Part shown: positions 57,108 to 64,000 of the stretch, in pieces | Layout of the letters: the number at the start of each line of letters is the position of its first letter | Position numbering within the stretch: position 1 is the first letter of the stretch | Source of the DNA: Bacteroides caecigallinarum | GTDB taxonomy: Bacteria; Bacteroidota; Bacteroidia; Bacteroidales; Bacteroidaceae | Direction: 5' to 3' | Assembly (NCBI RefSeq): GCF_016901995.1 | Contig: NZ_JACJLE010000009.1 | Coordinates: 22,297 to 86,296 of the forward strand | Length of the DNA stretch: 64,000 nt | Position numbers and translations under genes: made by a program | Notes under the pieces: generated by a model | The model's input: only the letters and a program-made list of their open reading frames with translations | Database searches by the model: none | Told to the model about the DNA's origin: nothing

Positions 57108-58310
57108 TTATTCGTCAACTCTTCCCGGATATGCCTCCAGTGCCTTTCTCAGAACGAAAAGCGAACGAACCAAATCTTCTTTCTTCAACACATAAGCCAG
57201 TCGGACTTCATTCTTTCCGGCTCCCAGTGTAGTATAGAAACCGCTTGCAGGGGCAAGCATAACTGTTTCACCCTCATATTCGAATTCAGACAGACACCAT
57301 GCGCAGAACTTCTCACTATCGTCAACAGGAAGTTTAGCTACAGTATAGAAAGCACCCATAGGTATAGGTGAATATACACCTGGGATTCTGTTCAGTCCGT
57401 CTATCAGACATTTTCTGCGCTCGACATACTCGTCATAAGTCTCACGTGAGTATTCTTCAGGCTCGTCAAGGGAAGCCTCGGCAGCAATCTGACCAATCAA
57501 TGGAGGACTAAGCCTTGCCTGACAGAATTTCATCACAGCCTTACGTACATCAGGATTCTTGGTAATGAGGGCACCGATACGGATACCGCATTCAGAATAC
57601 CTCTTCGATACAGAATCTATCAAGACCACATTCTGTTCAATACCCTGAAGATGGCATGCAGATATATAAGGTGAACCTGTATAGATAAACTCCCTATAGA
57701 CTTCGTCCGAGAACAGGAACAGGTCATACTTCTTCACCAAATCGCGTATCTGGTTCATCTCCCTGCGTGTATAAAGATATCCGGTCGGATTATTAGGATT
57801 ACATATAAGGATACCTTTCGTACGTTCGTTTATGAGTTCCTCGAACTTTTCTACCTTAGGCAATGAAAATCCTTCCTCAATGGTAGTTGTTACGGTTCTG
57901 ATAATAGCACCGGCTGAAATTGCAAAAGCCATATAGTTGGCGTATGCAGGTTCAGGAACTATAATTTCGTCACCCGGATTAAGGCAACTCATGAAAGCGA
58001 ACAACACGGCTTCCGATCCACCTGTGGTGATGATAATGTCGTCAGCAGTAAGATTTATGTCGTATTTTTTATAATAACCTACCAGTTTTTCACGATAGCT
58101 CCTATATCCCTGGCTCGGACTGTATTCCAGAACAGTACGGTCAATGTTACGAATTGCCTCAAGGGCCGCTCTTGGAGTAGGCAGGTCAGGCTGACCTATA
58201 TTCAAGTGATACACATGAATACCTCTTTCTTTCGCAGCTTCGGCCAATGGTGCCAATTTTCTGATTGGCGATTCTGGCATTTCGTTTCCTCTAATGGATA
58301 TTTGTGGCAT
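57108..58310 (-). CDS. Class I/II pyridoxal-phosphate aminotransferase
   Basis: A 400-residue fold-type I aminotransferase. The PLP Lys is in SVSKRYSECGIRIG near 234. YHLNIGQPDLPTP, CNPNNPTGYL and FSDEVYREF are typical of the aspartate-aminotransferase branch. The amino-donor pair is not determined. It is followed 3 bp later by the Lol-like permease gene. Confidence 0.93.
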   Translation of the reverse strand: MPQISIRGNEMPESPIRKLAPLAEAAKERGIHVYHLNIGQPDLPTPRAALEAIRNIDRTVLEYSPSQGYRSYREKLVGYYKKYDINLTADDIIITTGGSEAVLFAFMSCLNPGDEIIVPEPAYANYMAFAISAGAIIRTVTTTIEEGFSLPKVEKFEELINERTKGILICNPNNPTGYLYTRREMNQIRDLVKKYDLFLFSDEVYREFIYTGSPYISACHLQGIEQNVVLIDSVSKRYSECGIRIGALITKNPDVRKAVMKFCQARLSPPLIGQIAAEASLDEPEEYSRETYDEYVERRKCLIDGLNRIPGVYSPIPMGAFYTVAKLPVDDSEKFCAWCLSEFEYEGETVMLAPASGFYTTLGAGKNEVRLAYVLKKEDLVRSLFVLRKALEAYPGRVDE

Positions 58311-58340
58311 AATTTATTATGTTATATAAAATTTTGACTG

Positions 58341-58348
58341 CAAATATA
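58341..58348 (-). promoter_or_regulatory. -7 element of the aminotransferase-permease operon
   Basis: TATATTTG on the minus strand, 30 bp before the ATG. GTTG lies 20 bp upstream as a weak -33 element. Confidence 0.6.
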
Positions 58349-58424
58349 AACTGATTAGCTAAATAAAACAACTAACCGACAAGAAAGTTTTGTCCGTTTT
58401 CGTACACCGTTAACAAATAAATAC

Positions 58425-58432
58425 TATCTTTG
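58425..58432 (+). promoter_or_regulatory. -7 element of the DUF4494-YggS-DHOD-like operon
   Basis: TATCTTTG, 46 bp before the ATG of the DUF4494 gene. No clear -33 TTTG is seen. Confidence 0.55.
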
Positions 58433-58478
58433 TCAAACTAAATTATACGTACTATTTAATTTAAAAAAGTAAAAAGAC

Positions 58479-58958
58479 ATGATGCATAATTGGTTTGAAT
58501 GCAAAATCAGATACGAAAAAGTAGCGGAAAACGGTATGAACAAAAAGGTGACAGAGCCTTATCTGGTAGATGCCTTGAGTTTTACTGAAGCTGAATCAAG
58601 AATAATAGAAGAAATAACACCATTCATAAGCGGTGAATTCACTGTCTCAGACATAAAGAGAGCCAACTACAGCGAACTCTTTTTCTGTGAAGACGATGAA
58701 GCCGACAAATGGTTCAAATGTAAATTATATTTCATCACTCTTGACGAAAAGAGTGGAGCAGAAAAGAAAACAGCAACAAACGTACTTGTACAGGCTGCCG
58801 ATCTGAAGGATTCAATCAAGAAACTTGACGAAGGCATGAAAGGAACAATGGCAGACTATGTCATAGCATCTGTAGCCGAAACAGCTATCATGGACGTGTA
58901 TCCATATTCAGCAGAGCCTGACGTGAAACCTGAGTTTCCGGATGCAGCAAACAGATAA
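58479..58958 (+). CDS. DUF4494 domain protein
   Basis: A 159-residue soluble protein of DUF4494, with two similar halves: NWFECKIRYEKV near 4 and KWFKCKLYFITL near 76. Each half is followed by a helix, which suggests an internal duplication. The function is unknown. It precedes yggS by 14 bp, a pairing that hints at a link to PLP balance or amino-acid metabolism. Confidence 0.9.
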   Translation: MMHNWFECKIRYEKVAENGMNKKVTEPYLVDALSFTEAESRIIEEITPFISGEFTVSDIKRANYSELFFCEDDEADKWFKCKLYFITLDEKSGAEKKTATNVLVQAADLKDSIKKLDEGMKGTMADYVIASVAETAIMDVYPYSAEPDVKPEFPDAANR

Positions 58959-58972
58959 GGAGAAAACCAATC

Positions 58973-59641
58973 ATGGATATAAAAGCAATATTGAGTGAGA
59001 TAAAGGCAGAGTTGCCACAAACCACGCAACTCGTAGCAGTATCGAAATTCCATCCGGCAGAAGCCATAAAAGAAGCTTATGATGCAGGACAGAGAATTTT
59101 CGGAGAAAGCAAGGTACAGGAGTTGGAGGAAAAGCACACCATCCTTCCGAAAGACATTGAATGGCATTTCATAGGTCACTTGCAGACAAACAAAGTGAAA
59201 TACATTGCACCATATATATCTATGATTCATGCCGTAGATTCATACAAGCTGCTGGCAGAAATAAACAAGCAGGCGGCAAAAGCAGGCAGGATTATACCTT
59301 GCCTGCTTGAAATACACATTGCGCAGGAGGAAACAAAATTCGGATTCACTCCCGAAGAATGCAAAGAAATGCTCAAAGATGGCAGCTGGAAAGAACTGAA
59401 GAATGTATGCATAAGCGGAATAATGGGTATGGCAACAAATACCGATGATGACGCAATGATAGAAAGCGAATTCACCAAGCTTGCCGCATACTTCAACGAG
59501 CTGAAGTCAACAGTTTTCAAGGACTGCGACTCATTCAGAGAACTGTCAATGGGAATGTCGGACGACTATCATCTGGCAATAAAGCATGGCAGCACACTTG
59601 TAAGAATCGGAAGTAAAATTTTTGGAATAAGAAACTATTAA
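58973..59641 (+). CDS. YggS family PLP homeostasis protein
   Basis: A 222-residue alanine-racemase-fold protein. The PLP Lys is in LVAVSKFHPAEAI near 24. EWHFIGHLQTNKVKYI and a C-terminal LSMGMSDDYHLAIKHGSTLVRIGSKIFG are diagnostic. YggS/PROSC proteins bind PLP without a known reaction and buffer vitamin B6. It is in the middle of a three-gene operon. Confidence 0.95.
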   Translation: MDIKAILSEIKAELPQTTQLVAVSKFHPAEAIKEAYDAGQRIFGESKVQELEEKHTILPKDIEWHFIGHLQTNKVKYIAPYISMIHAVDSYKLLAEINKQAAKAGRIIPCLLEIHIAQEETKFGFTPEECKEMLKDGSWKELKNVCISGIMGMATNTDDDAMIESEFTKLAAYFNELKSTVFKDCDSFRELSMGMSDDYHLAIKHGSTLVRIGSKIFGIRNY

Positions 59642-59654
59642 AATCATATTTATT

Positions 59655-60629
59655 ATGACACAATTATCAACAACTTTTGCAGGATTAAAACTTAAAAATC
59701 CTGTTATCGTAAGCAGTTCAGGTTTAACTAACAGCGTAGAGAAAATCAAAAAACTGGAAGCTGCAGGTGCAGGTGCCGTTGTTCTGAAATCAGTATTCGA
59801 AGAACAGATAAACATACATGCAGGACAGATGAGTGGATACGGAGCTCCTGAAGCCGACGATTATCTTAATGCATATGTACGTTCGAATGCGTTAAACGAA
59901 CACATCGAACTCATTAAAGAAGCCAAGAAATCTTGCAGCATACCTGTAATAGCAAGCATCAACTGCTACTCGACAAGCGAATGGACAGACTTTGCAAAGC
60001 ATATGGAAGAAGCAGGTGCAGACGCACTTGAAATCAATATCCTTTCATTGCAGTCAGAAAAAGACTATACATACGGAAGCTTCGAACAGCTGCACATCGA
60101 TGTATTGAAAAACATCAAGAAAGCTGTAAACATTCCTGTGATAATGAAACTGGGCAGCAACCTTACTAACCCTGTAGCACTCATCAATCAGCTTTATGCC
60201 AACGGAGCCGCAGCAGTAGTATTGTTCAACCGTTTCTACCAGCCTGACATCAACATTGACACAATGACTTTCACAAGCACTAACGTGATGAGTGAATCAA
60301 ATGAACTTGCTGAAAAAATCAGATGGACAGCTATAGCTTCTGCATCAGTTCCACAGATAGATTACGCTATCTCAGGTGGTGTTCACTGCGGTAAAGGTGT
60401 AATCAAATCAATTCTTGCCGGAGCAAGCGCCGTAGAAGTATGCAGCGCAATCTACAAGTACGGCGAAAAGGAAATAGCTGAAATGCTTAGAGAGCTTACT
60501 TCATGGATGGAATCAAAAGGCTACGAAAACATTGAAAGCATGAAAGGCATCATGAACGCTAAAGCTGCAGGAAGCGTAAACCCATTCGAAAGAACACAGT
60601 TCATGAAATACTACAGCAACCACGAATAA
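59655..60629 (+). CDS. Dihydroorotate-dehydrogenase-like FMN protein
   Basis: A 324-residue flavin TIM barrel resembling PyrD. The start TTFAGLKLKNPVIVSSSGLTNS matches, and the FMN phosphate site is GGVHCGKGVIKSILAGASAVEVCS near 247. The usual N-x-S-x-P-N segment of true DHODs is replaced by LEINILSLQSEKD, so it may not act on dihydroorotate. It is 13 bp after yggS. Confidence 0.85.
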   Translation: MTQLSTTFAGLKLKNPVIVSSSGLTNSVEKIKKLEAAGAGAVVLKSVFEEQINIHAGQMSGYGAPEADDYLNAYVRSNALNEHIELIKEAKKSCSIPVIASINCYSTSEWTDFAKHMEEAGADALEINILSLQSEKDYTYGSFEQLHIDVLKNIKKAVNIPVIMKLGSNLTNPVALINQLYANGAAAVVLFNRFYQPDINIDTMTFTSTNVMSESNELAEKIRWTAIASASVPQIDYAISGGVHCGKGVIKSILAGASAVEVCSAIYKYGEKEIAEMLRELTSWMESKGYENIESMKGIMNAKAAGSVNPFERTQFMKYYSNHE

Positions 60630-60657
60630 TGTAAATATACAAGCTTGATATAACACG

Positions 60658-60725
60658 AAAAGGTGTTCCCGATAATAGTTAAAAAACATTATAAAAACTA
60701 TTATTCGAGAACACCTTTCATTTTA
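60658..60725 (+). terminator. Terminator of the DHOD-like operon
   Basis: AAAGGTGTTC and GAACACCTTT arms pair, with inner ATAATAGTT/AACTATTAT, followed by a T-rich tract. Confidence 0.8.
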
Positions 60726-60746
60726 TTACGTTTTATTGACAAATAA

Positions 60747-60777
60747 TTGGAATAGTAATAACTAAATTGTATATTTG
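60747..60777 (+). promoter_or_regulatory. Promoter of the acyl-CoA ligase gene
   Basis: TTG (60747-60749), a 20-bp gap, then TATATTTG (60770-60777). The ATG is at 60818. Confidence 0.7.
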
Positions 60778-60817
60778 CACTACACACTGAATTTTGTGCA
60801 CAATCAAATAATCAATT

Positions 60818-62476
60818 ATGGAAAAAAGTTTTATAGCTTTCATCGAAGAAAGTATCAAGAAAAATTGGGATCTTGATGCTCTGACAGACTATAAAGGCGC
60901 CACACTCCAATATAAGGACGTAGCCAGAAAAATCGAAAAACTTCATATTCTTTTAGAAGAAAGCGGTGTCAAACCGGGTGACAAAGTAGCCCTGTGTGGT
61001 AGAAACAGCTCGCACTGGGGAGTAGCATTTCTGGCTATTCTTACATATGGTGCTGTCGCAGTACCTATTCTTCACGAATTCAAGCCGGACAATGTACACA
61101 ATATAGTAAATCACTCTGACGCACGCATCTTGTTTGTGGGCGATATGGCATGGGAAAACCTCAATGAAGCAGAAATGCCGTCACTCGAAGGTATCATACT
61201 TATGACAGACTTCACTCTGCTGGTATGCAGAAGCGAAAAGCTCCTTTATGCCAGAGAACATCTTAATGAAATGTTCGGTAAGAAATTCCCTAAGAACTTC
61301 CGACGCGAACATGTGTCATACCGTCGCGACAATCCTGAAGAACTTGCAATCATAAACTACACTTCAGGTACAACAAGTTTCTCTAAGGGAGTAATGCTTC
61401 CATACAGATCATTGTGGTCTAACACACAGTTTGCATTCGAAGTACTGTCACTCAAACCAGGCGACAGAGTAATATCAATACTTCCTATGGCGCACATGTA
61501 CGGTCTGGCATTCGAATTCATATACGAAATGTGTACAGGATGCCACGTATATTTCCTTACACGTATGCCTAGTCCGAAAATCATATTCCAGGCATTTGCA
61601 GATGTCAAACCGAACATTGTAATATCAGTTCCTCTGATTATTGAAAAAATAATCAAGAAAAATGTACTTCCTAAACTGGAAACCCTCAAGATGAAAATAC
61701 TGCTCAAAGTACCTATCATCAACGACAAGATAAAAGCTACTGTCAGAGAGCACATGGTACAGGCCTTCGGAGGAAATTTCTACGAAGTAATCATTGGAGG
61801 TGCAGCATTCAATCAGGATGTGGAAAAACTGCTCAAGAGTATAGAGTTCCCATACACGGTAGGCTACGGAATGACTGAATGCGGTCCTATAATCTGTTAC
61901 GAAGACTGGCAGCGTTTCAAACCGGGCTCATGCGGTAAAGCCGCTCCGCGTATGGAAGTAAAGATAGACAGTCCCGATCCTGAAAACATTGTAGGTGAAA
62001 TCATTACCCGAGGTGATAACTTGATGCTTGGATATTACAAGAATCCGGAAGCCACAGCCCAAGCAATAGATAAAGACGGTTGGCTTCACACCGGCGACCT
62101 TGGAATAATGGACAAGGATGGCAATATCACAATAAAGGGAAGAAGCAAAAACATGCTTCTGGGACCTTCAGGACAGAACATATATCCTGAAGAAATAGAG
62201 GATAAACTTAACAATATGCCATTCGTGTGCGAAAGCATTATCATACAACAGGAAGACCATAAGCTGGCTGCTCTGATATACCCTGATTTCGATGAAGCCT
62301 ATTCACACGGAATGAGCAATGCAGATATAGAAAAAGCAATGGAAGAAAACCGTACAACACTCAACTCCGAACTTCCGGCTTATTCACAGATTGCACGAGT
62401 TAAGATTTACCCTGAAGAATTCGAGAAGACCCCTAAGAAGAGTATAAAACGATTCTTGTATCAAGACGTTAAATAA
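60818..62476 (+). CDS. AMP-dependent acyl-CoA ligase (long-chain fatty acid type)
   Basis: A 552-residue adenylating enzyme. The P-loop is NYTSGTTSFSKGVMLPY near 182. GYGMTECGPI near 348, HTGDLGIMDKDGNI near 427 and a final KKSIKRFLY Lys region follow. It activates fatty acids to acyl-CoA, presumably for lipid metabolism. The surface-repeat gene starts 3 bp after it, so the two are co-transcribed. Confidence 0.92.
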   Translation: MEKSFIAFIEESIKKNWDLDALTDYKGATLQYKDVARKIEKLHILLEESGVKPGDKVALCGRNSSHWGVAFLAILTYGAVAVPILHEFKPDNVHNIVNHSDARILFVGDMAWENLNEAEMPSLEGIILMTDFTLLVCRSEKLLYAREHLNEMFGKKFPKNFRREHVSYRRDNPEELAIINYTSGTTSFSKGVMLPYRSLWSNTQFAFEVLSLKPGDRVISILPMAHMYGLAFEFIYEMCTGCHVYFLTRMPSPKIIFQAFADVKPNIVISVPLIIEKIIKKNVLPKLETLKMKILLKVPIINDKIKATVREHMVQAFGGNFYEVIIGGAAFNQDVEKLLKSIEFPYTVGYGMTECGPIICYEDWQRFKPGSCGKAAPRMEVKIDSPDPENIVGEIITRGDNLMLGYYKNPEATAQAIDKDGWLHTGDLGIMDKDGNITIKGRSKNMLLGPSGQNIYPEEIEDKLNNMPFVCESIIIQQEDHKLAALIYPDFDEAYSHGMSNADIEKAMEENRTTLNSELPAYSQIARVKIYPEEFEKTPKKSIKRFLYQDVK

Positions 62477-62479
62477 TAA

Positions 62480-63730
62480 ATGAAAAAACACTCTACAAAT
62501 ATCAGAATGTTCCTGTCAGCTATAATCCTGACAGGAACAATGTTATCCCCGATATATGCTCAAGAATACGGCTTAAAGAAGGGAAGGAATATTTCCTTGA
62601 GCATAAACAGCCACAAACCCGATACACGCAAGACATATTTCAATCTTGGCTTGTTCAGTAATTACCAGAATCTTAACGGAACCAGCATCAATGTCATCTC
62701 CGATGTAGTACACCAAAGATCATCAGGACTCCAGTTGTCAGGATTTGTAAACATCGTAGGCAACAGAAGTTCCGGAATGCAGGTGGCTGGTTTGGCCAAT
62801 ATATCCGGAATAAAATCTCACGGACTAAGAATTGGAGGACTATTCAACATCAGCGGACGATCAACATTCGGTGCCCAGATTTCCGGTATAGGTAACCTGG
62901 CAGGCAACAATCAGAAAGGTCTCATGATTACCGGACTCATGAATATGGGCTCAGTAGATATGAAAGGTCTTATGATATCAGGCCTTGCCAATATAGCAGG
63001 AAACGAGCATAAGGGAATTGGTATAGGCGGTCTTACCAATGTAAGTGGTGGAGACATGCGGGGAGCACAGATTTCATCATTGATGAACATAGCCGGAAAC
63101 AGTAATAAAGGTTTACAGTTTGCGGCACTGAGCAACGTGAGTGTAATTAATCAGGGAGTACAGATCGGTGCTATTGCCAACTACTCCGGTGATAACAAAG
63201 GATTGCAATTGAGTATAGCCAATGTAAGCAATAAATGCAGCAAAGGTGTACAGATAGGAATATTGAATATAAACGGCGACAGTTGCGCACGTCAGGTAGG
63301 TATAATCAATATAAAACCACAGACACGTACACAACTCATAATATCCGGCGGCAATCTGAATAAAGCCAATGTTGCCGTAAGATTCAAAAACAAAATGATT
63401 TACACACAGCTGGAAGCCGGAATGATACTTGGTGAACTTACCGACAAAGCTTCTGTGGCAGGTACATACAGAACAGGTCTTGCATTTCCGCTAATAAAAA
63501 ACAGACTTCACCTGAATACCGACATAGGATATAGCCATATTGAAACACTTGGCAATACCAATGTACCAAACAGGTTATATTCAATTCAGCCGAGAATAGG
63601 ACTGGAATACAATCCTCTGAAGAGATTGGGAGTTTTCATTGCCGGTGGTTATTCATGGACAAGAACATATAAGAATAACCAGGCATACTCAAAAAATCCA
63701 ACTGTTGAAGCAGGTCTGGTAATCTTCTAA
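62480..63730 (+). CDS. Exported protein with 16-residue repeats (LA_2272-type surface repeats)
   Basis: A 416-residue protein with a signal peptide (ending PIYAQ). From residue 81 to about 270 there are about twelve units near the pattern KGLQISGLxNIxGN. The first nine are exactly 16 residues; the last three are shortened by one. Regular G-L-x-I/N-x-x-G spacing suggests a stacked beta structure on the surface. The remaining 140 residues look like outer-membrane strands ending in EAGLVIF. I know the repeat family only as LA_2272/LA_2273 surface repeats with no function. Confidence 0.85.
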   Translation: MKKHSTNIRMFLSAIILTGTMLSPIYAQEYGLKKGRNISLSINSHKPDTRKTYFNLGLFSNYQNLNGTSINVISDVVHQRSSGLQLSGFVNIVGNRSSGMQVAGLANISGIKSHGLRIGGLFNISGRSTFGAQISGIGNLAGNNQKGLMITGLMNMGSVDMKGLMISGLANIAGNEHKGIGIGGLTNVSGGDMRGAQISSLMNIAGNSNKGLQFAALSNVSVINQGVQIGAIANYSGDNKGLQLSIANVSNKCSKGVQIGILNINGDSCARQVGIINIKPQTRTQLIISGGNLNKANVAVRFKNKMIYTQLEAGMILGELTDKASVAGTYRTGLAFPLIKNRLHLNTDIGYSHIETLGNTNVPNRLYSIQPRIGLEYNPLKRLGVFIAGGYSWTRTYKNNQAYSKNPTVEAGLVIF

Positions 63731-63791
63731 CAAATCATTTTATAAAAAATCAAAACGGCATTCAAGCCTTTTTCATAGCCGAAAAAAAAAC

Positions 63792-63879
63792 GTGCGCACG
63801 TTCAAAGTAAAATGTGCGCACGTTTTGTATTGAATGTGCGCACGTTTAAAATGAAATGTGCGCACGTTTTATTTTTATC
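63792..63879. repeat. Array C: four 22-bp units with GTGCGCAC cores
   Basis: GTGCGCAC starts at 63792, 63814, 63836 and 63858, an exact 22-bp period. The first copy is embedded in a 12-base perfect palindrome, ACGTGCGCACGT. After each core GTT is kept and the following ten bases are AT-rich and variable. It follows the repeat-protein gene by 61 bp. Confidence 0.9.
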
Positions 63880-63901
63880 TATAAATATAAATGAAGTGTA
63901 C

Positions 63902-63984
63902 TGAATTTGGTTGTCAGTTTGTGTTGTAACTCCTGACCAAGTTGACTGGTTAAACATTATATTCCTAACAAGGTTGTCAGTTAT
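63902..63984. repeat. Degenerate ~31-bp direct repeats at the right edge
   Basis: GGTTGTCAGTT occurs at 63909-63919 and 63972-63982. A diverged copy (AAGTTGACTGGTT) lies between them, giving a rough 31-32-bp spacing. A minus-strand TACTTTTG at 63986-63993 could be a promoter reading leftwards. No gene explains it within the window. Confidence 0.45.
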
Positions 63985-64000
63985 GCAAAAGTACAACAAA

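Noticed and set aside
63790..63880. Plain rho-independent terminator of the surface-repeat gene
   Set aside because: Each core is a palindrome without a loop and recurs on a fixed 22-bp pitch; ordinary terminators do not do this. A terminating effect remains possible but is not the simplest reading.
63802..63999. 65-residue minus-strand open frame at the right edge
   Set aside because: It runs through array C, has no start signal or recognisable protein features, and is best explained by chance.
1..64000. Insertion sequence, prophage or integrated element
   Set aside because: No transposase, integrase, phage structural gene or flanking terminal repeat was seen anywhere in the window.

Overview
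The window is a stretch of ordinary-looking chromosome from a member of the order Bacteroidales, most likely Bacteroides or a close relative such as Phocaeicola. Four kinds of evidence support this. Promoter -7 elements match the Bacteroidetes consensus TAnnTTTG. There are few Shine-Dalgarno sites. Lineage-typical families are present (GLPGLI, DUF4494, DUF5686, a probable DUF6621, reverse rubrerythrin). The gene order, including a hisH-hisA-hisF-hisIE block and a perR-rubrerythrin pair, is also typical. The DNA is AT-rich and gene-dense. I see no insertion sequence, prophage, rRNA, tRNA or true CRISPR array.

Layout. At 1-8669 (plus strand) lie the tail of a cut gene, a SpoIID-like wall protein, an AmpG-like permease, a lipoprotein, a very large Dna2-like nuclease-helicase and a short-chain dehydrogenase. 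At 8671-23787 nearly everything is on the minus strand: a MATE pump, a phosphohexomutase, a four-gene unit (GLPGLI protein, TonB-receptor-like barrel, histidine kinase, OmpR-type regulator), an AAA-ATPase with a C-terminal nuclease-like domain, UPF0210 and ACT proteins, MazG, a LysR regulator and a small conserved protein. clpB follows at 24049-26637 (plus). At 26673-31534 (minus) an apparent operon runs ECF S-component, tatA, tatC, M23 peptidase, C69 dipeptidase. At 31908-37453 (plus) are a two-piece LysO lysine exporter, phoH, purC, menG, aroE and an alpha/beta hydrolase. At 37641-43523 nadE, an LpxH-like phosphoesterase and lepA are on the minus strand, with perR-rubrerythrin on the plus strand between them. 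At 43752-52739 (plus) are an AlaX-like editing protein, a secreted or anchored nuclease, the late histidine genes with an FtsE-like ATPase, lysC, lysA and a glycosyltransferase. At 52755-63730 are a DUF5686 barrel, a Crp/Fnr regulator, a LolC/E-type permease with an aminotransferase, a DUF4494-YggS-DHOD-like operon, an acyl-CoA ligase and a repeat-rich surface protein.

Genes that appear to work together: the GLPGLI/barrel/two-component unit, whose promoter carries 10-11 bp-spaced repeats typical of OmpR-family sites; the Tat pair within an envelope operon; perR and rubrerythrin with a palindromic operator in the leader; hisHAF-IE; and lysC with lysA.

The most unusual non-coding signal is three intergenic arrays (23127-23192, 37488-37619, 63792-63879). 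Each is built on an exact 22-bp period around a 12-bp palindromic or near-palindromic core, and the core differs at each locus. The arrays sit in 3' flanks of genes and do not match any feature class I can name. Several listed starts are internal ATGs chosen over longer frames because of promoter position, hairpins, start-codon type or family length; this is stated where it applies.
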